In this document: one piece after another, positions 7,709 through 14,896 of the stretch
How the letters are laid out: every line of letters starts with the position of its first letter
Numbering within the stretch: the first letter of the stretch is position 1
NCBI GenBank assembly: GCA_964383565.1
Contig: CAYLIK010000062.1
Location: 1 to 16,671, forward strand
DNA: 16,671 nucleotides
Direction: 5' to 3'
Source of the DNA: CANJQJ01 sp964383565
GTDB lineage: Bacteria > Pseudomonadota > Alphaproteobacteria > Sphingomonadales > Sphingomonadaceae
Program-made: the position numbers and the translations under genes
The notes under the pieces: model-generated
The model's database searches: none
What the model was told of the DNA's origin: nothing
Seen by the model: only the letters and a program-made list of their open reading frames with translations

Positions 7709-9208
7709 CTAATTCTTAGAGGTTGTCACGGGTGACGGGTCGAGCGGTTCGAAAGGCAGCATGGGCTGCAGCGTTTCGGATGGCAGCGGCGCCACCCCGA
7801 CGGTGCTGGTCGCCTGCGCTTTCTGCGCGCCGTCATCTCCCCAGTCGAAGATCGAAGTCTTCACCCGATCATAATTTTTGACCGGATCGTAGAGCGGTCC
7901 GCCGTCGAGCCCGAGATCGCCCGCTTCCGCCCGGCCCATCGCCGCCAGAAGCGCAAATCCCGCAACATAGGAATCGCGCCGGGCCGACACGAGTTGCACC
8001 CGGCTGTTGAGCAATTCCTGCTCGGCGTTGAGCACATCGAGCACATCACGCGTACCCACGCCATTCTCGGCGCGTACACCCTCTAACGCCAGCTCGTTCG
8101 CTGAAACCGCGGTCTGCGAAGAGCGGATTACCTCCTGCGAGGCGACGTGGGACGCATAGGCCGAACGCACCTGCGCGATGACGAGGCGTTCAACCTCAAT
8201 CGTCTGCTCCAGCGATTCGCTCACCCGCGCTTGCGCCTGACGGACACGCGCGCCGGGGCCGCCACCCTGATAGAGCGGCAGCGTCGCCTGCACGCCGACG
8301 GTAGCGCCAGTGCCATGATCGCGGGGACCATAGGTTCCGGTCGCCGTATCGAGATAATCGACATAGTCGCCGCTTGCGACCGCCGAGAGGCGCGGGAGCC
8401 GGCTGGCTCTGGCGACCCCGACATCATGCCGGGAAGCCTCGCGCTCCTTCCTGATGGCGAGCAGATTGGGATTGTCCGCCAATGCAACTTCCACCGCCTT
8501 GTCGACCGTCTCCGGAAAGCCCGGCAGCTGCGGCGGCGCTTCAAGATTATCCGGCATCTTGCCGACGACCCGCAAATAGGTCTCGCGGCTGGCGACGAGC
8601 TGCGCCTGCGCCGCTTCGAGCTGGCTGCGCGCCGTGGACAGCCGCGCCTCCGACTGGGCGACATCGGTGCGGGTGAGATCGCCCACCTCGAACCGATCCC
8701 TGGACGCGGTCAGATTGGTGTTCAGCACGTCGATCTGCTTGGCGTTGAGGTCGACGATCGCCTGATCGCGGATGACGTCCATATAGGCGGCGACGGCATC
8801 AGTGAACATCTGCGCCTCGGTGCCGCGCAGGTCGGCCCGGCCAGATTCGACGCGCTCCCGCGCGGCCCGGACGGCGTTGCGCACCGCTCCGCCCTGATAG
8901 ATCGGCAGATCGGCGGTCACCCCGGCATTGAGCGAGCGCCGGCCGGGGCCGGAGACCACGATGGAGCGCTTCACATTCTCGTTATAACCGCCGCCCGCCG
9001 ACACGCCGAGCCGGCCGTCCGCCTTGGCGATCGGCACATTCTCGTCGATCTGGCGCTGCCGCGCGCGGGCGGCGAGGATGGTCGGGTTGCTGTTATAAGC
9101 CTGGATCAAGGCTTCGCGCAGCGTATCCGCCGAGGCCGGCGGCCCCACAATCAAGGCGGCGGCGATGGCCGCGACCGACACGACGCCGGTAAAACTTTTG
9201 GCACGCAT
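7709..9208 (-). CDS. TolC-family outer-membrane channel protein
   Basis: Outer-membrane factor of 499 residues that would form a trimeric channel-tunnel for type I secretion or drug efflux, working with an inner-membrane transporter and adaptor not encoded here. A signal peptide (residues 1-27) ends in PPASA before DTLREALIQAY, the typical start of the mature TolC/OEP repeat. Two long helical OEP repeats follow, with YQGGAVRNAVRAARERVESG in the first half and the matching YQGGGPGARVRQAQARVSES in the second. The stretch ENGVGTRDVLDVLNAEQELL is a family hallmark. I chose the ATG at 9208 because it gives a clean signal peptide and has GAGGGGA about ten bases upstream; an in-frame extension to 9292 overlaps the upstream gene and is unlikely. 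The C terminus (last 60 residues) is a variable tail. It lies 13 bases after the Pcm-like gene. Confidence 0.93.
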   Translation of the reverse strand: MRAKSFTGVVSVAAIAAALIVGPPASADTLREALIQAYNSNPTILAARARQRQIDENVPIAKADGRLGVSAGGGYNENVKRSIVVSGPGRRSLNAGVTADLPIYQGGAVRNAVRAARERVESGRADLRGTEAQMFTDAVAAYMDVIRDQAIVDLNAKQIDVLNTNLTASRDRFEVGDLTRTDVAQSEARLSTARSQLEAAQAQLVASRETYLRVVGKMPDNLEAPPQLPGFPETVDKAVEVALADNPNLLAIRKEREASRHDVGVARASRLPRLSAVASGDYVDYLDTATGTYGPRDHGTGATVGVQATLPLYQGGGPGARVRQAQARVSESLEQTIEVERLVIAQVRSAYASHVASQEVIRSSQTAVSANELALEGVRAENGVGTRDVLDVLNAEQELLNSRVQLVSARRDSYVAGFALLAAMGRAEAGDLGLDGGPLYDPVKNYDRVKTSIFDWGDDGAQKAQATSTVGVAPLPSETLQPMLPFEPLDPSPVTTSKN

Positions 9209-9221
9209 CAGCTTGATCCCC

Positions 9222-9872
9222 TCAGAAACTGAAGCTTTTGGGTTGCGCGAAACCGGGCAGCGGCGCCGCCTCGGCATCAGCGAACGCGACAAGCCCGAAG
9301 CCCTTGCCCGAACGCCTGCCCAGCGAGAGTCGGGTCACGCCCCGGTCCAGAATTCCCGCCGCGAGCCGTCCGCCATCGGCGAGCTGATCGATGATCGCCT
9401 GCGGCACGACCTCGACCGCCCCGTCGATCAGGATCAGATCGTAAGGACCTTTTTTCTTCCAGCCGGCGGCAAGCGGCCCCTCGACGATCGATACACGCGG
9501 CGAAGCCGGCACCCGACGCGCCACGCCGAGCAGCGCCGCATCCTCCTCGAGCAAGACCACCGAGGCCACCAGCTCGGCGAGCAGCGCGGCGGCATAGCCT
9601 GTCGCCCCGCCTATCACGAGCGCGTGATCTTCGGCTCTCGGATGCGCTTCGGTCAGCAATCGCCCTGTCGTCATCGGCGGGTTGAGGGCGCGGCCTGAAC
9701 CCAGCGGGATCGACCGATCGATATAGGCCAGCGCCGCGTTTTCCTGCGGCACGAACCGCTCGCGCGGGACGGCGCCCATCGCTGCGATGACGCGGGGATC
9801 GTTGACGGCGGTCGTGCGAAGCTGGCTCGCGACCATCGCCTGGCGCATATGGGTAAAATTGAGATCGGTCAC
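9222..9872 (-). CDS. Protein-L-isoaspartate O-methyltransferase-like protein with a divergent SAM motif
   Basis: Pcm-family protein of 216 residues. The family repairs isoaspartyl residues using S-adenosylmethionine in the cytoplasm. MRQAMVASQLR, VPRERFVP and YDLILIDGAVE match the family. The SAM-binding motif I, usually VLEIGTGSGYQ, reads LVIGGATGYAAAL (85-97), and the usual SAPHM active-site segment is replaced by NPPMTTGRLL. Activity as an isoaspartyl methyltransferase is therefore uncertain. The GTG at 9872 is preferred: GAGGA lies five to six bases before it, whereas the longer frame to 9908 has no ribosome site. It is the first gene of the pcm-like/tolC/popZ operon and is preceded by a good alphaproteobacterial promoter (9926-9954). 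The tie to tolC suggests a role in the envelope, by inference only. Confidence 0.87.
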   Translation of the reverse strand: MTDLNFTHMRQAMVASQLRTTAVNDPRVIAAMGAVPRERFVPQENAALAYIDRSIPLGSGRALNPPMTTGRLLTEAHPRAEDHALVIGGATGYAAALLAELVASVVLLEEDAALLGVARRVPASPRVSIVEGPLAAGWKKKGPYDLILIDGAVEVVPQAIIDQLADGGRLAAGILDRGVTRLSLGRRSGKGFGLVAFADAEAAPLPGFAQPKSFSF

Positions 9873-9925
9873 GGCCGTCCTCGTGGCATAAGTGCGGTAG
9901 CGACGCAATACAGCCGCCGGGCATC

Positions 9926-9954
9926 GGTCTAGCGAGCGCGCGCCTCCAGTCCAA
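9926..9954 (-). promoter_or_regulatory. Probable sigma-70-type promoter of the pcm-like/tolC/popZ operon
   Basis: On the minus strand TTGGAC (9949-9954) is followed 15 bases later by GCTAGA (9928-9933), then CC. This fits the alphaproteobacterial housekeeping pattern, a TTG-rich -35 box and a GCTANA(A/T)C -10 box, better than the E. coli pattern. Transcription would start near 9920, leaving a leader of about 48 bases before the GTG at 9872. Confidence 0.5.
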
Positions 9955-10004
9955 GGCCGTTAATCGCTGTGCCTGAAGGTTTCGCGATGGGAAGGCGCAT
10001 CGCA

Positions 10005-10010
10005 TTGACA
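10005..10010 (+). promoter_or_regulatory. Probable -35 box of the tRNA-Cys gene
   Basis: A consensus TTGACA lies 34 bases before the first base of the tRNA. The matching -10 box should fall at about 10024-10033, where the sequence (TGTGAAGGC) is a poor match, so only the -35 element is clear. Confidence 0.4.
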
Positions 10011-10043
10011 AAGCGTCGCCTCCATGTGAAGGCCGCGCCCCTC

Positions 10044-10117
10044 GGCCCGATGGCGGAGTGGTTACGCAGAGGACTGCAAATCCTTGCACGCCGGTTCGAT
10101 TCCGGCTCGGGCCTCCA
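10044..10117 (+). tRNA. tRNA-Cys (anticodon GCA)
   Basis: A full cloverleaf can be drawn. The acceptor stem is GGCCCGA pairing with TCGGGCC, followed by discriminator T and an encoded CCA (10115-10117). The D arm contains GGCGGAGTGGTTACGC. The anticodon stem-loop is GAGGA-CTGCAAA-TCCTT with GCA at 10076-10078. The T arm is GCCGG-TTCGATT-CCGGC. No introns or gaps. It stands alone between the divergent pcm-like gene and the convergent sulfotransferase gene. Confidence 0.96.
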
Positions 10118-10194
10118 CCTTATTCGTTATGTAGCCCAGATTTACGCCGTCTCCGGCAGAGGCTGGACGCCGGTTCTTGCTGATTTCGGGCGCC

Positions 10195-11982
10195 TTATAT
10201 GGCCGGAACGTCGGGATAGCATTCGACGATCGGGCCGAGGGCGCTCCGCAAGGGGTCGAGCCATTGCGAATAGGGCATCCATTGGCCCACGCCGTCCTTG
10301 TTGATCGGGCGCCGCACCTGCTCACTGCTCGCCGTCCGCACCGCGCGCTTGTTGGCGTGGAATTGCAGACAGGCCTCTTCGAACGGAAGGCCCAACGCAT
10401 CCAGCAACGCCCGGACTTCCGCTTCGGGCGATTCGAGCAGCCGTTCATGGATCACACGATGGACCCTGCCCGGCAGCGCCTCATCAAAATGCGCCATCAG
10501 CCGCACATATTCGGCATAATAGCCGCCGATATCTTCGAGGCTGTAGCTGAACCACTGGCCGCGCGCATAATGCTGCTTGAAGTTCGAAAAACAGCAATCG
10601 AGAGGATGGCGGCGTGCATCGATGATTCTGGCGTTGGGCAGGATCAGGTGAATGAAGCCCGTGTGCAGCCAGTTGTTGGGCAGCTTATCGATGAAGAATG
10701 GCTTGGCTTCGCGCCGCTGCACGCGTGTCCGCTCGACATATTCGCGCCCGAGCGCCTCCAGATCCGAGGAGGAAAGCGTGGGAACAGCCGCGAGATAATG
10801 CTCGCCATTCCCGTCCATGCGCGCGACCATCTCCGGAATGTCGGGCAGCTCCGTCGTTCCCTCGACCTGCGAGTGCGAAGACAGAATCTGTTCGATCAGC
10901 GTCGATCCAGCGCGGGGCATGCCGAGGATGAAGATGGGGTCCGGAGCTGCAAAGCCCTGCCCCGCAGCACGCGCGAACAGTTCCGGTGAGAATATCCTGA
11001 TCGCACGATCGACCTGACGCGCGATCTTGTCTGCATCATAGCCTATCTGTCCGCTACGAAGCTTATTGGCGCGCGCATAATGATCGAAGGAGGCCGCTGC
11101 ATTTCCGGCATCTTCAAACGCCTTGCCCAATGCAAAGTGCAAGTGAAGACGGTCTTCCTCGGCTAAACCCGCCGTCTGCAAGGCGCCTTCTATTATGGCG
11201 ATATCGTCTTGATCGAGCCGCACCGTCTTCAAATTTGCGAGGCTCCACCATGCCTCGCCCAGTTCCGGCCGAAGCGCGAGCGCGCGGCGATATGCGGCGA
11301 TTCCATCTTCCTGCCGGCCGACGGTTTTCAGCACATGGCCGTAGCTCATCCATATTTTGGGCTGGTGCGAGGCGGTTTTCAGTACCTCTTCATAGAGCGC
11401 CAGCGCCTCGTCGAAATCCCCGACGCGACTGAGGACCGCCGCCCGGAGAACGCCGTGCCCGGGATTACCCGGATCATCGCGCCGCAGCTTGTCGAGCTCT
11501 GCCAGCGCTTCTTCCGTGCGATGCTGGCGGTGTAGCACTGTCGCGAGGTTGGATCGCGCCGCCGTAAATGCGGGCGCCAGTTCGAGTGCGCGGCGGAGCA
11601 GATTCTCGGCATCCTGATTTCTGCCGATCCGCCCGGCCAATTCCGCCAGCATGCGAATAGCCGCGACGTCATGCGGCACAGCTTTCAGCCGCGCCCGCAG
11701 GATCGGCTCGGCAACATGCAGTTCATTGTCGAGCAGGGCGATTGCCGCTGTTTGCAAATCAGGATCGCCCGCCGACGCGGTGATCGCATGAAGCTCAGCT
11801 TGCTCCGCCTCTCCATCGCGCGCCAGTCGGCGCAACGCCAGCGCCGCCACGCGATGCGCTTCGGCGATGCTGCCGGCATCGGATTGGGAAGAGTCGGCGA
11901 CACGCCGCGCCAGTGACAACGCCTCACCCGGTCGCGATGTCAATAATTCGTGCGCGGTTCGCAGGGCGTCCCTATGGATCAC
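10195..11982 (-). CDS. TPR-repeat protein fused to a sulfotransferase domain
   Basis: Protein of 595 residues in two parts. Residues about 45-310 form tetratricopeptide-type helical repeats (for example NQDAENLLRRALELAPAFTA and QEDGIAAYRRALALRPELGE), a protein-binding scaffold. Residues about 345-595 form a PAPS-dependent sulfotransferase domain: FILGMPRAGSTLIEQIL with the 5'-phosphosulfate loop PRAGST at 356-361, IDKLPNN (431-437), and the 3'-phosphate segment DARRHPLDCCFS (456-467). It would move sulfate from PAPS to an unknown acceptor, perhaps a peptide or saccharide held by the repeats. There is no signal peptide, so it is probably cytoplasmic. The start is a GTG at 11982 with only a weak AGG nearby, so a shorter start is possible. 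No PAPS-synthesis genes are in view. Domain calls are firm; substrate is unknown. Confidence 0.9.
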   Translation of the reverse strand: MIHRDALRTAHELLTSRPGEALSLARRVADSSQSDAGSIAEAHRVAALALRRLARDGEAEQAELHAITASAGDPDLQTAAIALLDNELHVAEPILRARLKAVPHDVAAIRMLAELAGRIGRNQDAENLLRRALELAPAFTAARSNLATVLHRQHRTEEALAELDKLRRDDPGNPGHGVLRAAVLSRVGDFDEALALYEEVLKTASHQPKIWMSYGHVLKTVGRQEDGIAAYRRALALRPELGEAWWSLANLKTVRLDQDDIAIIEGALQTAGLAEEDRLHLHFALGKAFEDAGNAAASFDHYARANKLRSGQIGYDADKIARQVDRAIRIFSPELFARAAGQGFAAPDPIFILGMPRAGSTLIEQILSSHSQVEGTTELPDIPEMVARMDGNGEHYLAAVPTLSSSDLEALGREYVERTRVQRREAKPFFIDKLPNNWLHTGFIHLILPNARIIDARRHPLDCCFSNFKQHYARGQWFSYSLEDIGGYYAEYVRLMAHFDEALPGRVHRVIHERLLESPEAEVRALLDALGLPFEEACLQFHANKRAVRTASSEQVRRPINKDGVGQWMPYSQWLDPLRSALGPIVECYPDVPAI

Positions 11983-12080
11983 TACGGGCCTGCATATATG
12001 AACTCGTCATAGATCAGAGCATTCCTGCCAACCTGTCACCGGCGCGACACCGGCTAGTCGCAGATTAACGGCTCGATCCC

Positions 12081-13226
12081 CTAGCCGCTAGCCTCGACCA
12101 GATAACGCTGGCGCAACACATCGATCGCCATCAGCGCGCCTTCCGCTTCGACATGCCAGAATGTCCAGCCGTTGCACGACGGCGCGCCCTGCAGCTCGGC
12201 CCCCAGCTTGTGGATGGACCCGCTCGACGGCCCGCAAAGCAGCGATCCGTCCGCCCGCACCTCGGCCTGCCAGCGCCGCTTCGTATCGGTGAGCACCGTG
12301 CCCGGCGCGAGCAGCCCCGCCTCGACCAGCGCGCCGAAGGCCACGCGCGGCGCGCCCTTCTTCTCGGGCATTACCGTCATCGCGCTTTCGTCCAACGGGA
12401 GCGTGCTGTCGATCCGTGCCCGCGCCGCCTTCACATAGGCGGGCTCGCGCTCAATCCCGATCCAGCGCCGCCGCAGCCGCCGCGCCACAGCGCCCGTCGT
12501 CCCCGTCCCGAAGAAGGGATCGAGCACGATGTCGCCCGGCTCGGTGCAGGCGAGCAGCACGCGATAGAGCAAGGCCTCGGGCTTCTGCGTCGGATGGGTC
12601 TTATGCCCATCGTCGTCCTTCAGCCGCTCGCCGCCCGAGCAGATCGGCAGCGTCCAGTCGGAACGCATCTGCACATCGTCGTTGAGCGCCTTCATCGCGC
12701 GATAGTTGAAGGTATAGCGCGCCTTCTCGCTCTTGGCGCACCAGATCATCGTCTCATGCGCGTTGGTGAAGCGCGTGCCCTTGAAGTTGGGCATCGGGTT
12801 GGCCTTGCGCCAGACGATGTCATTGAGGATCCAGTAGCCCTCATCCTGCAACGCAGCCCCGACCCGGAAGATATTGTGATAGCTGCCGATCACCCAGATC
12901 GTGCCGTCATCCTTGAGCACCCGCCGCGCCTCGTGCAGCCACGCCTTGGTGAAGCGGTCATAGGCAGCGTTGCTGTCAAACTTGTCCCAATCGTCGGTCA
13001 CGGCATCGACATGGCTGCCGTCCGGCCGGAACAGCTCGCCGCCCAACTGGAGATTATACGGCGGATCGGCAAAGATCATGTCCACCGATTTGTCAGGCAA
13101 CGCAGCCATCGCCGCGATGCAATCCTGCTGAATGATCGTATCGAGCGGGAGCAGCGCAAGCTGCGGCGCCACGGCCGGCTTGGCGCGCGCGCTCCGCTTC
13201 GTATCGATCCGATGCACGACCCCCAT
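12081..13226 (-). CDS. ccrM: CcrM-type DNA adenine-N6 methyltransferase (GANTC)
   Basis: Beta-class adenine methyltransferase of 381 residues, matching Caulobacter CcrM along its length. It methylates the A in GANTC using SAM and in alphaproteobacteria times cell-cycle transcription. Seen: the catalytic DPPY (54-57) in IFADPPYNLQLGGELFRPD, WVIGSYHNIFRVG, NAHETMIW, HPTQKPEALLYR (211-222), the SAM-binding DPFFGTGTTG (236-245), and a C-terminal domain (about 290-381, with SGSIHKLGA and CNGWTFWH) that contributes to DNA recognition in CcrM. The ATG at 13226 fits the family; an in-frame TTG at 13250 adds eight unlikely residues. A GGGG lies about six bases upstream. It stands downstream of rnhB on the same strand, separated by a 187-base leader rich in GANTC sites, so it probably has its own, methylation-sensitive promoter. 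Confidence 0.96.
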   Translation of the reverse strand: MGVVHRIDTKRSARAKPAVAPQLALLPLDTIIQQDCIAAMAALPDKSVDMIFADPPYNLQLGGELFRPDGSHVDAVTDDWDKFDSNAAYDRFTKAWLHEARRVLKDDGTIWVIGSYHNIFRVGAALQDEGYWILNDIVWRKANPMPNFKGTRFTNAHETMIWCAKSEKARYTFNYRAMKALNDDVQMRSDWTLPICSGGERLKDDDGHKTHPTQKPEALLYRVLLACTEPGDIVLDPFFGTGTTGAVARRLRRRWIGIEREPAYVKAARARIDSTLPLDESAMTVMPEKKGAPRVAFGALVEAGLLAPGTVLTDTKRRWQAEVRADGSLLCGPSSGSIHKLGAELQGAPSCNGWTFWHVEAEGALMAIDVLRQRYLVEASG

Positions 13227-13242
13227 GCGTACCCCGCCCCCG

Positions 13243-13260
13243 TTAACCAAAGACCGCCAT
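13243..13260 (-). other. Five-codon upstream open reading frame in the ccrM leader
   Basis: ATG GCG GTC TTT GGT TAA begins at 13260, preceded by TGAGGACTCACC, which gives a good Shine-Dalgarno (GAGGA) at proper spacing. Its stop lies 16 bases before the ccrM ATG and it is out of frame with ccrM by one base. The Shine-Dalgarno overlaps the GANTC site at 13264-13268 and its palindrome. It may be a leader peptide coupling translation to ccrM, or chance. Confidence 0.35.
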
Positions 13261-13263
13261 GGT

Positions 13264-13278
13264 GAGTCCTCAGGACTC
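13264..13278. promoter_or_regulatory. Inverted repeat with two GANTC methylation sites upstream of ccrM
   Basis: GAGTCCT-C-AGGACTC is a perfect palindrome around a single base. Each arm begins with a CcrM target (GAGTC 13264-13268, GACTC 13274-13278). It lies 38 bases before the ccrM ATG. In Caulobacter the ccrM leader also carries a pair of GANTC sites whose methylation is linked to shut-off; the same role here is inferred from position. Confidence 0.6.
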
Positions 13279-13363
13279 CGCGGTCAAGCACAAAGACTTA
13301 GCTGCTGCCTTTGACAAAATAGTTAATGAAGCGGAACGAAAGGAGTCCCACACAGCATGTTGC

Positions 13364-13386
13364 GATTCCGGCACGTGGCCGGACTC
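13364..13386. promoter_or_regulatory. Second inverted repeat with two GANTC sites between rnhB and ccrM
   Basis: GATTCCGGC (13364-13372) and GCCGGACTC (13378-13386) pair around ACGTG, with one mismatch at the N of GANTC. Both arms end in a CcrM target. Additional GANTC sites stand at 13343-13347 and 13411-13415, the last overlapping the rnhB stop codon. The GC stem might also slow transcription past rnhB, but no T run follows on either strand, so I do not call it a terminator. Confidence 0.5.
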
Positions 13387-13413
13387 AATCGCTAGTGGTG
13401 TGGCGACAAGGAC

Positions 13414-14013
13414 TCACAGGCTGAGCATCAACTGCGCAACCGGCGCGAAGCTGCGCCGATGTATCGGCGTCGGCCCCAGTTTCACCAAAGCCGCCCGGTG
13501 ATCCGCCGTCCCATAGCCCTTGTTGCGCGACCAGCCATAGCCCGGATGCTCGGCGTCATAGGCGATCATCATCCGGTCGCGTTCATGCTTGGCGATGATC
13601 GAGGCGGCCGCGATCGAGAGGCACAGGGCGTCGCCATCCACCACCGCCCGCGCCTTGTAGCGCCACTTCGGCAGCGTGTTGCCGTCCACCAGCACGTCGC
13701 CCGGCTCCATGCCCAGCGCTTCGACCGCGCGGGTCATCGCCAGCATCGTTGCCCACAGGATGTTGAGCTGGTCGATCTCCTCGACGCTCGCCATCCCGAC
13801 GCCGACCTGCGCCTTCAGCCTGATCTCGCCGTAGAGGTCCGCACGGCGCGCCTTGCAAAGCTTCTTGCTGTCGTCGATCCCCTTGGGCACCCGCCGCCGG
13901 TTGAGGATCACCGCGGCCGCCACCACCGGCCCGGCCAGCGGCCCCCTGCCCGCCTCATCAACTCCGACCACGGGAGCCAGATGGGTCTTCTCGATGGTGA
14001 AGCAGGGCGGCAT
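13414..14013 (-). CDS. rnhB: Ribonuclease HII
   Basis: Cytoplasmic endonuclease of 199 residues that cuts RNA in RNA-DNA hybrids and starts removal of single ribonucleotides from DNA. Seen: VGVDEAGRGPLAGPV with acidic residues D19/E20, DDSKKL (47-52), DVLVDGN with D110, and DGDALCLSIAAASIIAKHERD with D128 as the fourth carboxylate. GYGWSRNKGYGT and HRRSFAPV complete the family signature, and the length is normal. Its ATG (14013) shares one base with the TGA of the sirtuin gene, so the two are probably translationally coupled. ccrM follows on the same strand. Confidence 0.97.
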   Translation of the reverse strand: MPPCFTIEKTHLAPVVGVDEAGRGPLAGPVVAAAVILNRRRVPKGIDDSKKLCKARRADLYGEIRLKAQVGVGMASVEEIDQLNILWATMLAMTRAVEALGMEPGDVLVDGNTLPKWRYKARAVVDGDALCLSIAAASIIAKHERDRMMIAYDAEHPGYGWSRNKGYGTADHRAALVKLGPTPIHRRSFAPVAQLMLSL

Positions 14014-14855
14014 CAGCGCGTTTCCACCCCGGTGTCGGCGAGCACCTCATCCACCCATGCGGGCACCAGCTCCCCTGCCCGCCCAAGTCTCGTCTCGTTG
14101 AAATAGATGCTGCCTTCAGACGGATCGAGATTCAGCTCAAGCGTCCGCGCGCCGTGATAACGCGCCGTCCGCACCAAGCCCGCCGCCGGATAGACCGCCC
14201 CGGACGTCCCGATCGAAACGAACAGGTCGGCGCGTGTGATCGCCTGCTCGATCCGCTCCATCTCATAAGGCATCTCGCCGAAGAAAACGATGTCGGGCCG
14301 GATCGCCGCCGTGCCGCACGCGGAGCAGGTGGGCGCTACAAAACCACCGCTTCCTTCATCGTCACCCCAGCGCAGGCTGGGGTCCATGTCTCCATCCTCC
14401 TGAGACGCCGCTTGGTCGGACAGAGATGGATGCCAGCCTCCGCTGGCATGACGAGATTGATTTAGCATCGCCCCCTGCCAACGCTGCCTTTCCCCGCACG
14501 CCGCGCACAGCCCGGACAACAGCTCCCCATGCATATGCAGCATGCGCCTAGCCCCGGCGCGTTCGTGCAGATCATCGACATTCTGGGTGACGATCAACAA
14601 TTCCCCCGACCATTCGGCATCGAGCCGAGCCAGCGCCTCATGCGCCGGATTGGGCGTCACCTCCGCCAGCGCCGCACGCCGCGCATCGTAGAATCGATGC
14701 ACCATCACGGGATCGCGCGCCAGCGCCTGCGGTGTGCACACATCCTCGATACGCATCCCAGACCATAGGCCATCTGCTGCGCGGAAGGTCTCCAAACCAC
14801 TCTCCGCAGAGATACCTGCGCCGGTCAGGATGACGATATTTTGAACTTGCTCCAT
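14013..14855 (-). CDS. cobB: Class III (SIRT5-like) NAD-dependent protein deacylase with an in-frame repeat insertion
   Basis: Sirtuin of 280 residues; uses NAD+ to remove acetyl, or more likely succinyl-type, groups from lysines of cytoplasmic proteins. Seen: GAGISAESGLETFR (12-25), FYDARR (55-60) with the Tyr and Arg that bind acidic acyl groups in class III enzymes, QNVDDLHERAG (91-101), catalytic H109 in HMHGEL, zinc ligands C117/C120 and C177/C180, RPDIVFFGE (186-194) and IGTSGAVYPAAG. Residues about 134-166 (SRHASGG to LRWGDD) are translated from a palindromic repeat and enlarge the gap between the two CxxC pairs. The ATG at 14855 matches the family start; a GTG at 14888 would add 11 residues. 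Coupled to rnhB by a one-base overlap. Zinc and catalytic residues are all present. Confidence 0.93.
   Translation of the reverse strand: MEQVQNIVILTGAGISAESGLETFRAADGLWSGMRIEDVCTPQALARDPVMVHRFYDARRAALAEVTPNPAHEALARLDAEWSGELLIVTQNVDDLHERAGARRMLHMHGELLSGLCAACGERQRWQGAMLNQSRHASGGWHPSLSDQAASQEDGDMDPSLRWGDDEGSGGFVAPTCSACGTAAIRPDIVFFGEMPYEMERIEQAITRADLFVSIGTSGAVYPAAGLVRTARYHGARTLELNLDPSEGSIYFNETRLGRAGELVPAWVDEVLADTGVETR
14359..14454. repeat. Palindromic repeat with inverted ends inserted in frame within the sirtuin gene
   Basis: The two 29-base ends (14359-14387 and 14426-14454) are inverted copies, 24 of 29 positions matching by eye, starting TCGTCA and ending TGACGA. Each end has its own eight-base-pair hairpin: ACCCCAGC/GCTGGGGT at 14364-14383 and ATGCCAGC/GCTGGCAT at 14430-14449. 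The block is 96 bases, 32 codons, with no stop in the sirtuin frame. This is the familiar GTCACCCCAGC...GCTGGCATGAC repeat type found, to my recollection, in many copies between genes of sphingomonads and other alphaproteobacteria. It is unrelated in sequence to the repeat in valS. Confidence 0.87.
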
Positions 14856-14896
14856 GGGACCGAAAAACACCAAATGCGCAATTGCCACAAGATACC

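Noticed and set aside
8147..9232. Long open frame (361 codons) on + opposite tolC
   Set aside because: Antisense shadow of the TolC-like gene, with arginine-rich composition and no recognisable motif.
12153..13265. Long open frame (370 codons) on + opposite ccrM
   Set aside because: It is the antisense shadow of ccrM in GC-rich DNA: the opposite strand has full CcrM motifs, and this frame gives an Arg/Pro/His-rich product with no domain.
13364..13386. Considered as a rho-independent terminator for rnhB
   Set aside because: The stem is good but no T run follows on either strand; the GANTC arrangement explains it better.
5488..14454. Considered the repeats as parts of a CRISPR array or an IS element
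   Set aside because: Each repeat occurs once as an inverted pair, without regular spacers, transposase or target duplication; they belong to the small palindromic repeat type.
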